Made by a program: the position numbers and the translations under genes | From: JAQBQQ01 sp964633955 | GTDB lineage: Bacteria; Patescibacteriota; Gracilibacteria; Peribacterales; Peribacteraceae | Direction of reading: 5' to 3' | Assembly (NCBI GenBank): GCA_964633955.1 | Contig: CAZWIA010000019.1 | Span: forward strand, 1-20,519 | Length of the DNA stretch: 20,519 nucleotides | Notes under the pieces: generated by a model | Told to the model about the DNA's origin: nothing | The model's database searches: none | The model's input: only the letters and a program-made list of their open reading frames with translations | Shown here: positions 6,709 to 12,951 of the stretch, in pieces | Layout: each line of letters starts with the position of its first letter | Position numbering within the stretch: position 1 is the stretch's first letter

Positions 6709-7248
6709 ATGCGCCTCTTCCGGTATTCCTTCCGGCAGGATGACGGAGCCGTGCGCACCGGCAGCATTGAGGCGGCCAACATCCAAGCGGCGCGCTCCGC
6801 CCTGACGGACATGGGAATCTCGCCCACGGATCTGCGGGAGGCGGAGGAGCGGATCGTGATGGTGGCGGAGGGGCAGACCGTGCCGGAGCCGGCCAAGCCG
6901 GAGGAGGTCATAGACTGGTCCGCGCCGCAGAACTCTGCTGTATCTCCGGCGCGTACGGGCTACCATCCTTTCACGGAGACGCTGCGTCTGTATGCCGGGT
7001 GGCTCGCGGCGTGGTACTTTCTCATCTTCGCATTCGGCTCTTACCAGCTGCTGCGCGACCGGGACCTGGGCATTCCCTACCTGCCAGAACTCTTCCGATC
7101 CAAGACCGTCCTGAGCCTGGCGTTCACGGCGTTTCTTTTTCTTACACTGAGCTCGATCCATAGACGATCGCGGGGCGGCGCGCTGCTGGGAGCGGTCTTC
7201 ACGATTGTGGGGGCGGGGGTGCTGTTTGTGTTCTGGGGGAACGTCTGA
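6709..7248 (+). CDS. Small membrane protein with PilC/GspF N-terminal-like region
   Basis: 179 residues. Residues 1-45 (LFRYSFRQDDGAVRTGSIEA, then AARSALTDMGISPTDL) resemble the first segment of PilC/GspF inner-membrane proteins of type IV pilus and type II secretion systems, where the pattern is F-x-Y, D-G, G-x-I-E-A, A-R-x-x-L, G-x-x-P. The rest is not GspF: a Pro/Ala-rich spacer (55-85) and three hydrophobic segments at about 95-114, 133-150 and 157-177, ending FVFWGNV. It is far shorter than PilC (about 400 residues) and has no second GspF domain. It is the last gene of the DsbA-like/lipoprotein cluster and ends just before a 7-base-period hairpin array that could terminate transcription. 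Function unknown; the similarity is by eye. Confidence 0.75.
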   Translation: MRLFRYSFRQDDGAVRTGSIEAANIQAARSALTDMGISPTDLREAEERIVMVAEGQTVPEPAKPEEVIDWSAPQNSAVSPARTGYHPFTETLRLYAGWLAAWYFLIFAFGSYQLLRDRDLGIPYLPELFRSKTVLSLAFTAFLFLTLSSIHRRSRGGALLGAVFTIVGAGVLFVFWGNV

Positions 7249-7254
7249 CATCAG

Positions 7255-7322
7255 TTGCGAGTTACAGGTTTGACGTTACGAGTTCAGCTCATAACTGCTC
7301 ACTCGAAACTCGTCACTTTGAA
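7255..7322 (+). repeat. 7-base-period inverted array between convergent genes
   Basis: The left arm reads TTGCGAG, TTACAGG, TTTGACG, TTACGAG (7255-7282). After a short centre, the right arm reads CTCATAA, CTGCTCA, CTCGAAA, CTCGTCA, CTTTGAA (7288-7322), whose reverse complements (TTATGAG, TTTCGAG, TGACGAG and so on) are the same word. Both arms keep a strict 7-base step, and the transcript would fold into a long imperfect hairpin. It lies between two genes that end towards each other, so it may serve as a two-way terminator. Confidence 0.75.
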
Positions 7323-7344
7323 TACCAGTAATGCAGCAGTCCGC

Positions 7345-7995
7345 TCAGAGTCCGAGCTGCCGCCGGATCTCCTCCGCCTGGGATTGCGCCTCATCCTGCG
7401 CGTTCTGCTGGACTGCCACAGTCTGCAGATCCTTCCAGTCCTCCGCGTGCTTCTGTTCCAGCTTCATGAGCTGCAGGAGGTGCTTGGGAGAGAGCTCGGA
7501 GAACTTGCGTCGCTCCTCGTCCAGGATCTTCTGGAGTTCATCCATCTGGAACTGGCTCAGCTTGGGGATGGCCTGGATGATGCGCCACTTCTCATCTCGC
7601 GTGAGGGAGATGGAGCCCCGTAGGAGCGTGAGGAACATCTGCTCGTCAAACGCGGTCTCCGGGTGCGCGGGGACCTGGATGTTGTCATTGGTGAGGGCCG
7701 TAGTGATGGATCCGAACCGGTACGTTCCCACCTGCGCCAGGATTTTCAGGTCTTCCTCGTCATACCCCATCTCCGCCGTGGCCTGCACGCCGGGGGGCGG
7801 CGGGGGCGGGCCGGAGTCCTGCGGGGGGGCGGCGTCATCATCCCCCTGGCCGCCCGTCCCGGCGCCCGCGCCGGATGGCGGAGCCGGCGGTGCGGCAAAT
7901 ACCTGCGTGGGATCCAGTCCGCCGGTAGGCACCGGATCGCCCGGGCGAGGCGGGGCGGGCTGGCTGCCGTCGGTCGGAGGCGTGTGGTCGTCCAT
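7345..7995 (-). CDS. Hypothetical protein with Pro/Gly-rich N-terminus
   Basis: From ATG 7995 the protein has 216 residues; a TTG at 8022 would add nine. The later ATG fits the predicted promoter at 8027-8054, which would start transcription near the TTG. Residues 1-75 are disordered in appearance and rich in Pro, Gly and Ala (including SGPPPPPPG). Residues about 78-216 are compact: YDEEDLKILAQVGTYRFGSI, then a helical region (RDEKWRIIQAIPKLSQFQMD, LQKILDEERRKF, then a Gln/Glu-rich helix that may form a coiled coil). No signal peptide or membrane segment is seen and no family is recognised. It lies downstream of recG on the same strand but has its own promoter and is separated by a 9-base-period array. 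Confidence 0.72.
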   Translation of the reverse strand: MDDHTPPTDGSQPAPPRPGDPVPTGGLDPTQVFAAPPAPPSGAGAGTGGQGDDDAAPPQDSGPPPPPPGVQATAEMGYDEEDLKILAQVGTYRFGSITTALTNDNIQVPAHPETAFDEQMFLTLLRGSISLTRDEKWRIIQAIPKLSQFQMDELQKILDEERRKFSELSPKHLLQLMKLEQKHAEDWKDLQTVAVQQNAQDEAQSQAEEIRRQLGL

Positions 7996-8026
7996 AGACA
8001 GGGGCTGGAAGAATTCGTTCAAATCA

Positions 8027-8054
8027 ACTCTAGCAGCGAATAGGGCTTTCTCAA
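8027..8054 (-). promoter_or_regulatory. Predicted promoter of the Pro-rich hypothetical gene
   Basis: On the minus strand: TTGAGA (8054-8049), 16-base spacer, TAGAGT (8032-8027). The start would fall about 25-30 bases before the ATG at 7995. Confidence 0.45.
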
Positions 8055-8066
8055 GGCAAAGTATAA

Positions 8067-8209
8067 GGGTAACAAGGGTGAAAAGGGTATAAAGGATGAA
8101 AAGGCTAAAAGGGGTGGAAGGGTGAACAGGATGGGAAGGACACGGGGATCCCTGTTATCGTTATCCTTTTGATCATTTTAGCCTTTTCTGCCATTTTTAC
8201 CCTTTTACC
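8067..8209 (+). repeat. 9-base-period inverted array overlapping the recG stop
   Basis: Left arm: GGGTAACAA, GGGTGAAAA, GGGTATAAA, GGATGAAAA (8067-8102), continuing with slips to about 8137. Right arm: TTTTGATCA, TTTTAGCCT, TTTCTGCCA, TTTTTACCC, TTTTACC (8167-8209), that is, the same kind of word on the other strand. The last codons and the stop of recG (8197-8199) lie inside the right arm. The array sits between recG and the next gene on the same strand. Confidence 0.75.
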
Positions 8210-10218
8210 AGGTACTTCTCCGCCGCTTTCCGGCACCGCGCGATGAACTCCGGGTGCATGAACGCGCCCACTTCCGCGTCCGGAATGCCGCTCTGGCGAA
8301 GGCCAAAGAGCTCCCCCGGACCGCGCAGGCGCAGGTCTATCTCCGCCAGTTGGAAGCCGGAGTGGTACTTCTCCATCGCCTTCAGGCGCTGGGAGCCTGC
8401 CTGAGCCTCGTCCGTGGTGAAGAGGAAGCAGTGGCTCTTGTGGTCCCCGCGCCCCACTCTCCCCCGCAGCTGGTGCAGCTGCGCCAGCCCAAACCGCTCG
8501 GCGCCTTCAATCACGATGATGGTGGCGTTGGGAACATCTATGCCCACTTCAATGACCGACGTGGAGACCAGGATGTCCGATTCCCGGTCGCGGAAGCCCT
8601 GCATGATGGTCTGCTTCTCCTCCGGCCGCATCTTCCCGTGCAACATGGCAATGCGGCGATGCGGGAAAGCGTCCTGGAGCCGCTTGGTCTCCTGCTCCAC
8701 GCTGCGGACCTCATCCAGCTCCCTGGATTCCGTGATCAGCGGACAGATGACGAACGCTTGCCGGCCTTCCTGGATCTGGCTGTCAATGAACCGTTCGACC
8801 GTGTGGCGTTCGGATGGCGGGACGACCGCCGTATGGATAGGCTGCCGATTGCCCGGTTTTTCCAGGAGGACGGAGAGGTCGTGGTCGCCGTAGGCGGTGA
8901 GCGCCAGCGTGCGCGGGATGGGCGTGGCGGTCATGGCCAGCACGTGGGGGTAGCCCTTCTCCTTCAGGCGATCACGCTGCATGACGCCAAACCGGTGCTG
9001 CTCGTCGATGATCACCAGCCGCAGGTCGTGAAACTCCACATCGTCCTCTATCAACGCGTGCGTACCAATCAGGATGTCCGTCACGCCGGCCGCCACCCGC
9101 CCCTTGATTTCCTGCGCCTCGCCGCGCGGGACGGATCCCGTGAGGAGCGCCACGCTGGGCAGGCGGAAGTCTGCCAGGCCGGGAAGCCGGTTGGCCTGCA
9201 GATAGCGGTGGAAATTCAGGAGCAGCTTGAGCACGCCCGCCGCGTGCTGCCGGGCCAACACCTCAGTGGGTACCATGAGCGCGCACTGCCCGCGGTGGAG
9301 CAGCGTATTGGCCATGACGGCCACGGCAACGAGTGTTTTCCCCGAGCCCACGTCTCCCTCCAGGAGGCGGGACATGGGCACGTCCTTCTCCATGTCCCGC
9401 AGGATCTCATAGATGGCCACCCGCTGGCTGTCTGTGGGCGTGAAGTGGAGTGAAGAGAAGAGTGCCTTGATCAGCTCCACGGACATGGGCGTGCGCAGCC
9501 GGTCCTGCGCCGCCTGCACCAGCTCCTGCTTGCGCCGGAGCGCACCGGCCTGCAGGAGCGCCATCTGTTCAAACGCGATCCGTTCCCGGGCGCGCGTCAC
9601 CTGCTCCGGGTTGTCCGGGAAGTGCATGGCGCGGATGGCTTCCCGTCTGGAAAGCAGGCTCTCCTCCTTTACCAGATCTCCCGGCAACGTCTCGGGCAGC
9701 TCATCGATCGCATCCCGCAGCAGGTGGATTTTCTCCCGCAGCCACTTGGTGTTGATGAGGTCGTGCTGGGGGTAGACCGGCACCAGCCTTCCGGCGTGCA
9801 CCAAGGGCCCTGCGCCCGCCCGTTCAAACGTAGGACTCTGGAACTGCAGTTTGTAGCCGTTCTCCAGGAGCTTCCCCGTGAGCACCACCTCCTGGCCGTC
9901 CTTCAGCATGCGCATGATGTGCGGCTGGTTGAACCACACCACTTCCGCCGTGTCCCCCTCCGCGTCCGTGAAGAGCGCTGTCACCAGCTGCTTGCCGTGC
10001 CGCGTGCGGACCAGCTTCAACCGATCGATCTGTCCCCGCACCGTGGCCTTGCTGTCCAGATCCGCGGTGGCCAGCGTCACAACCGCGCTCAGGTCCTCGT
10101 GCGAACGGGGCAGGTACAGGAGAAGATCCTCCACCGTTTCCAGGCCCATGTCTTTCAGGACGGCAATGTGATCCGTGGTCGTCCGGAGCGCCTTGGAGAG
10201 AGGAGTCTTGGGGTTCAC
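8197..10218 (-). CDS. recG: ATP-dependent DNA helicase RecG
   Basis: Remodels stalled replication forks and branch-migrates Holliday junctions. The protein has 673 residues, normal for RecG. Residues 1-150 contain the wedge (OB-fold) domain that splits forks (LEDLLLYLPRSHED-like start, TVRGQIDRL, VWFNQPHIMRML, LTGKLL). The helicase core follows: Walker A GDVGSGKT (288-295), DEQH box (405-408), TATPIPRT (430-437), SVIEVGIDVPNAT (554-566) and the motif VI/TRG region QLRGRVGRGDHKSHCF (583-598). The start is GTG 10218; TATACT (10225-10230) ends 6 bases upstream, so the mRNA is probably leaderless. The C-terminus VKG and the TAA stop are written by a unit of the 9-base array, so the last residues appear to have been replaced or trimmed by the repeat. 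Confidence 0.97.
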   Translation of the reverse strand: MNPKTPLSKALRTTTDHIAVLKDMGLETVEDLLLYLPRSHEDLSAVVTLATADLDSKATVRGQIDRLKLVRTRHGKQLVTALFTDAEGDTAEVVWFNQPHIMRMLKDGQEVVLTGKLLENGYKLQFQSPTFERAGAGPLVHAGRLVPVYPQHDLINTKWLREKIHLLRDAIDELPETLPGDLVKEESLLSRREAIRAMHFPDNPEQVTRARERIAFEQMALLQAGALRRKQELVQAAQDRLRTPMSVELIKALFSSLHFTPTDSQRVAIYEILRDMEKDVPMSRLLEGDVGSGKTLVAVAVMANTLLHRGQCALMVPTEVLARQHAAGVLKLLLNFHRYLQANRLPGLADFRLPSVALLTGSVPRGEAQEIKGRVAAGVTDILIGTHALIEDDVEFHDLRLVIIDEQHRFGVMQRDRLKEKGYPHVLAMTATPIPRTLALTAYGDHDLSVLLEKPGNRQPIHTAVVPPSERHTVERFIDSQIQEGRQAFVICPLITESRELDEVRSVEQETKRLQDAFPHRRIAMLHGKMRPEEKQTIMQGFRDRESDILVSTSVIEVGIDVPNATIIVIEGAERFGLAQLHQLRGRVGRGDHKSHCFLFTTDEAQAGSQRLKAMEKYHSGFQLAEIDLRLRGPGELFGLRQSGIPDAEVGAFMHPEFIARCRKAAEKYLVKG

Positions 10219-10224
10219 GGGGCT

Positions 10225-10230
10225 AGTATA
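10225..10230 (-). promoter_or_regulatory. -10 box of recG, leaderless geometry
   Basis: TATACT on the minus strand with exactly 6 bases (AGCCCC) before the GTG at 10218. The weak -35 region (TGTACA at 10252-10247, spacing 16) lies next to the 9-base array that begins at 10262. Confidence 0.55.
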
Positions 10231-10261
10231 AAGGAGGGAGGACGGTTGTACACCTTTACGA

Positions 10262-10351
10262 GGGTGACAAGGGCGACAAGGGTTACAAGGGTAGAAAGGG
10301 CTCTCCTTGTCACCGTTTTCGCCGTTGTTACCCTTGTCATCCGTTGTTCGG
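10262..10351 (+). repeat. 9-base-period inverted array between divergent genes
   Basis: Left arm: GGGTGACAA, GGGCGACAA, GGGTTACAA, GGGTAGAAA (10262-10297). Right arm: TTGTCACCG, TTTTCGCCG, TTGTTACCC, TTGTCATCC (10307-10342). The period is exactly 9 in both arms and the words are reverse complements. It lies upstream of both recG (minus) and the 129-residue gene (plus), close to the recG promoter. Confidence 0.8.
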
Positions 10352-10392
10352 AGTCATAGGCATCCACTGTTACCCATGCTACTCTTCCACCC

Positions 10393-10782
10393 ATGCCCGA
10401 CCTCGCAGACCTCGCCGCCCAGCACCAGGATCTTCCGGAACACGACCAGGTGAAAGCCGGGCAGGCCATTCCCGGGAAGATGTCAGACGAGCACGAGCGA
10501 TTCATGCTCTTCCTGGTGAAGCTGGTGGATGAGGGGGCGATCGACCTCTACGTCACCGATACGTTCCTCAACCCGGAAGTGGCGGAGACGCTGAGCGATG
10601 AAGCCCGCGAGCAAGTGAGCCTGGCCCTCCTGAACATCGCCGCGCAGGCGCGCCAGATCTACGATTTCTACAAGTCTCAGAAGACTCCCAACGAGAGTCC
10701 GCACCTGCAGACGATGGTCGAACACATCTGGCAGACCAAGTCCAAGCTGGAGGAGGAGTACGGGGATGTGCTGAAGATCTGA
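10393..10782 (+). CDS. Small hypothetical protein
   Basis: 129 residues, acidic, soluble and predicted mostly helical, with no cysteines, membrane segments or signal peptide. Recognisable stretches are SDEHERFMLFLVKLVDEGAI (31-50), VTDTFLNPEVAETLSDEARE, and a C-terminal helix pair (NIAAQARQIYDFYKSQ and MVEHIWQTKSKLEEEYGDVL). The aromatic and leucine spacing suggests a helical bundle. No family is recognised. Codon use and amphipathic helices support a real gene. It is transcribed away from recG across the 9-base array and is followed by the longest gene-free stretch of the window. Confidence 0.72.
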   Translation: MPDLADLAAQHQDLPEHDQVKAGQAIPGKMSDEHERFMLFLVKLVDEGAIDLYVTDTFLNPEVAETLSDEAREQVSLALLNIAAQARQIYDFYKSQKTPNESPHLQTMVEHIWQTKSKLEEEYGDVLKI

Positions 10783-11028
10783 GGATAGTTCTGATTGCCA
10801 TTCGAGCTTTCGTGTCAGCTGATTATTCGACGCAAGCGATGTCTTTTTAGACTTCGGTCACTGGTGGTCCATGGACTGACCAGGTGCCCCAACACGGTGG
10901 AAGAAATGACCCCGATCACCCTTCGACACTTCGTCCGGCTCAGTGCAGGCTGAGCTCAGGGTGACCGGGGTAAAAGCCTGTCAGCTTGAGGTGCCTCGCC
11001 CATCAATGGTGATTGTAGGAAGAGCAAG
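10783..11028. other. Gene-free, hairpin-rich gap downstream of miaA
   Basis: The whole gap runs 10783-11107 (325 bases). No convincing coding frame or tRNA is seen. It holds a small imperfect hairpin at about 10860-10888 around the palindrome GTCCATGGAC, a large nested hairpin at 10909-10971, and then the miaA tail remnant and another hairpin (entries below). The adjacent genes converge here (the 129-residue gene and miaA), so some of this may end transcription, but no stem is followed by a clear T-run. Confidence 0.6.
10909..10971. repeat. Nested inverted repeat
   Basis: Outer arms ACCCCGATCACCCT (10909-10922) and AGGGTGACCGGGGT (10958-10971) pair at 13 of 14 positions. Inside, GCTCAG (10938-10943) pairs with CTGAGC (10950-10955). 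The words TTCGACA and GGCTCAG resemble dispersed bacterial intergenic palindromes of the cccttcgacaggctcaggg type. Possible two-way terminator or mobile palindrome. Confidence 0.65.
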
Positions 11029-11070
11029 TCAGTCCGGCTGAATCCAATGAATCCGACCGTCTCTCCTCCA
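11029..11070 (-). pseudogene. Displaced second copy of the miaA 3' end
   Basis: On the minus strand, just past the miaA stop, 13 codons and a stop read W-R-R-D-G-R-I-H-W-I-Q-P-D. The real MiaA ends W-K-R-D-E-R-I-H-W-I-N-P-G. Nine of 13 residues are identical and both end in TGA, but the DNA differs at many third positions, so the two tails are diverged homologues and not a recent copy. A hairpin repeat (11071-11098) lies between them. Confidence 0.65.
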
Positions 11071-11098
11071 CCCACCTTCGCCTGCGGGCTACGGTGGG
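11071..11098. repeat. Hairpin between the two miaA tails
   Basis: CCCACCTTCGC (11071-11081) pairs with GCTACGGTGGG (11088-11098) at 9 of 11 positions. It fills most of the space between the miaA stop and the displaced tail and resembles a dispersed palindromic element. Confidence 0.55.
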
Positions 11099-11107
11099 CA
11101 AGCCACG

Positions 11108-12091
11108 TCATCCGGGATTGATCCAGTGAATGCGTTCGTCGCGCTTCCACCAGGTAGTCTGTCTCTTGGCATACTGCCGCACCTTGGCCCTGATCTTCTC
11201 CGCCAGCTCCTCCCGCGTCAGGGATTCCCGGTCGGCCAGCCAGCCAGCGATCTCCCGGTAGCCGTGGCTCCTCATGCCGGGTGAGCGGGGCGTGCAGCCG
11301 CTGTCCAGCAAGTGCTCCGTCTCCTCGATCCATCCTTGTTCCAGCATCTGTTTGGTACGCTCGCTGATGCGTTCGTCGATCCTCTCCTTGGGCCAGTGCA
11401 TGCCAAAGATGAGCGGCGCGTACTTGGGTGGTTCGGTCGTCTTGAGCGCGGAAGGCTTCTCCCCCGTCATGCGCAGGAGTTCGGTTGCCCGGACGACATA
11501 CGGCTTGTTGTTCGGATGAAAGGCGGAGGCAGTTTCTGGATCGCGAGATGCGAGATTCTTGTACAGAGTGTGACCCTGGTCTTTGTCATATTCTTCCTCG
11601 AGCTCTGCTCGGAGCTCCGGACTGGCGGAAGGAAGCGGGATGAGTCCGTCCACCACCGCGGAGATGTAGAGCATAGAGCCACCTACCAGGATGGGTACGT
11701 TGCCGCGAGCGTGGATCGCGTTGATCACCTGCTCCGCGTGTTTCTTGTACCACGCCACGCTCACATCCTCGTTCGGATCTAAGACGCTTAAGAGGTGGTG
11801 CGGAATCTTGCGCATCTCCCGCTCCGTGATCTTGGCGGTGCCCACGTCCATGCCGCGGTAGAGCTGGCGGGAGTCCGCGTTCACGATCTCCGCCCCGGCC
11901 TTCCACTCCGCAAAATCCTCCTTCAGTTCCCGATCGATCCACTCCGCAACCCTGAGCGAGAAGCCGGTCTTGCCGCTGGCTGTGGGACCGAGCACTACAA
12001 TGAGCGGCTTCCTATGCTTCAGCACATGATCGCGCACCAGCACGCGCCAGTCTTGCTCTTCTTGCCGAATATTGTCCTTTTTACTCGTCAT
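11108..12091 (-). CDS. miaA: tRNA dimethylallyltransferase MiaA
   Basis: Transfers an isopentenyl group to N6 of A37 in tRNAs that read UNN codons, improving decoding. From ATG 12091 the protein has 327 residues. An in-frame start nine codons earlier (12118) lies inside the 7-base array and adds residues that merely translate the repeat, so it is rejected. Visible motifs: P-loop VVLGPTASGKT (33-43), catalytic and substrate region NADSRQLYRGMDVGTAK (71-87), PHHLLSVLDP, GGSMLYI (GGTGLYI in most homologues), and the C-terminal region with RSPGMRSHGYREI, followed by RQYAKRQTTWWKRDERIHW, the usual MiaA ending. It is divergently oriented to clpP across the 7-base array. Its 3' end is duplicated downstream. 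Confidence 0.96.
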   Translation of the reverse strand: MTSKKDNIRQEEQDWRVLVRDHVLKHRKPLIVVLGPTASGKTGFSLRVAEWIDRELKEDFAEWKAGAEIVNADSRQLYRGMDVGTAKITEREMRKIPHHLLSVLDPNEDVSVAWYKKHAEQVINAIHARGNVPILVGGSMLYISAVVDGLIPLPSASPELRAELEEEYDKDQGHTLYKNLASRDPETASAFHPNNKPYVVRATELLRMTGEKPSALKTTEPPKYAPLIFGMHWPKERIDERISERTKQMLEQGWIEETEHLLDSGCTPRSPGMRSHGYREIAGWLADRESLTREELAEKIRAKVRQYAKRQTTWWKRDERIHWINPG

Positions 12092-12098
12092 GGGAAAT

Positions 12099-12178
12099 GT
12101 GCAATGTACAATGGACAATGTACAATTCAGATTAAGAGTTCGATTTCATTGTACATTGTACATTTTCAATTCTACATT
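12099..12178 (+). repeat. 7-base-period inverted array between divergent miaA and clpP
   Basis: Left arm: GTGCAAT, GTACAAT, GGACAAT, GTACAAT (12099-12126). A 21-base centre follows. Right arm: ATTGTAC, ATTGTAC, ATTTTCA, ATTCTAC (12148-12175). ATTGTAC is the exact reverse complement of GTACAAT. The array fills nearly all of the 96-base region between the two start codons, so both promoters must lie in or overlap it. Confidence 0.8.
12149..12178 (+). promoter_or_regulatory. Predicted clpP promoter built from array words
   Basis: TTGTAC (12149-12154), 18-base spacer, TACATT (12173-12178), then 9 bases to the clpP ATG at 12188. A mirror arrangement (TTGTAC at 12125-12120, CACATT at 12101-12096, spacing 18) faces miaA, but it would start transcription at or inside the first codon. 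Confidence 0.4.
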
Positions 12179-12187
12179 TTTTTAAGT

Positions 12188-12850
12188 ATGCATCCCCTCA
12201 TCCAATCCATCGCCCGGCAGATCTCCGTGGGTTCCGTGAGCCCCGTGAACTTCGTGATCCCCACGGTCATTGAGAAGACGCAGTTTGGCGAGCGCGTGTA
12301 CGACATCTACTCCCGGCTCCTGGAGGAGCGCATCATCTTCCTGGGCACCGCCATCAATGATGACGTGGCCAACTCCATCATCGCGCAGCTGCTCTTCCTG
12401 GAGAAGGAGGATCAGAAGAAGGACATCACGCTCTACGTGAACTCCCCCGGCGGACAGGTGACGTCCACCCTGGCCATGTACGACACCATGCAGCACGTGG
12501 CGCCGGATGTTTCCACCGTCTGTCTGGGCATGGCGGCCTCCGGCGGCGCCATCATTCTCATGGGCGGCGCCAAAGGGAAGCGCTTTGCACTGCCGCACTC
12601 AGAGATCATGATCCACCAGCCGCTTGGCGGCGCGGAGGGTCAGGCGACCGACATCGCCATTCACGCGGAGCACATCATCAAGACCAAGAACCTGCTCAAC
12701 GAGCTCATTGCGCAGCATTCCGGCAAGCCCGTGGACCAGGTGAAGGTGGACACCGAGCGCGACAAGTTCCTCAGTTCCAAGGAGGCGCTGGAGTACGGGC
12801 TCATTGACCGCATCATCGAGAAGCAGGGCATTACCAGCGTGAAGAAGTAA
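12188..12850 (+). CDS. clpP: ATP-dependent Clp protease proteolytic subunit ClpP
   Basis: Barrel-forming serine peptidase that degrades proteins fed to it by Clp ATPases. From ATG 12188 the protein has 220 residues. The frame is open upstream through miaA antisense, but those residues are not ClpP-like. The catalytic triad is intact: S118 in GMAASGGA, H143 in EIMIHQPLGG and D192 in TERDKFLS, with the standard H-D spacing. The N-terminal FVIPTVIEKTQFGERVYDIY and the handle region are typical. The residue after the catalytic serine is Gly where most ClpPs have Met (AASMGA), a small change in the active-site wall. No ClpX or ClpA gene is adjacent. Two strong hairpins follow the stop. Confidence 0.97.
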   Translation: MHPLIQSIARQISVGSVSPVNFVIPTVIEKTQFGERVYDIYSRLLEERIIFLGTAINDDVANSIIAQLLFLEKEDQKKDITLYVNSPGGQVTSTLAMYDTMQHVAPDVSTVCLGMAASGGAIILMGGAKGKRFALPHSEIMIHQPLGGAEGQATDIAIHAEHIIKTKNLLNELIAQHSGKPVDQVKVDTERDKFLSSKEALEYGLIDRIIEKQGITSVKK

Positions 12851-12869
12851 TCGAATAAGAAGAACGTTC

Positions 12870-12907
12870 GCCTGTTAACCGGGGGGTTTACCCCCCGGTT
12901 AACAGGC
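12870..12907 (+). terminator. Very strong perfect hairpin after clpP
   Basis: Arms 12870-12886 and 12891-12907 pair perfectly over 17 bp (GCCTGTTAACCGGGGGG) around a TTTA loop, 20 bases after the clpP stop. There is no T-run after the stem, so it is not a classical intrinsic terminator. It may act as a terminator in this lineage or protect the mRNA 3' end. Confidence 0.65.
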
Positions 12908-12913
12908 TGTCCG

Positions 12914-12943
12914 AGCAGCAGCCAGCCATGGCTGGCTGCTGCT
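12914..12943. repeat. Perfect 30-bp palindrome
   Basis: The arms AGCAGCAGCCAGCCA and its exact reverse complement meet with no spacer. It lies six bases after the clpP hairpin. Perfect spacer-free palindromes of this length are uncommon because they are unstable; it could extrude as a cruciform or be a dimeric protein site. Confidence 0.75.
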
Positions 12944-12951
12944 ATTGGTTA

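Noticed and set aside
8254..9453. Plus-strand open frame of 399 codons opposite recG
   Set aside because: RecG motifs are all on the minus strand; the His/Arg/Leu-rich composition is typical of an antisense frame.
11795..12187. N-terminal extension of the ClpP frame by 131 codons
   Set aside because: It is antisense to miaA and then translates the 7-base array; ClpP homologues begin near the ATG at 12188.
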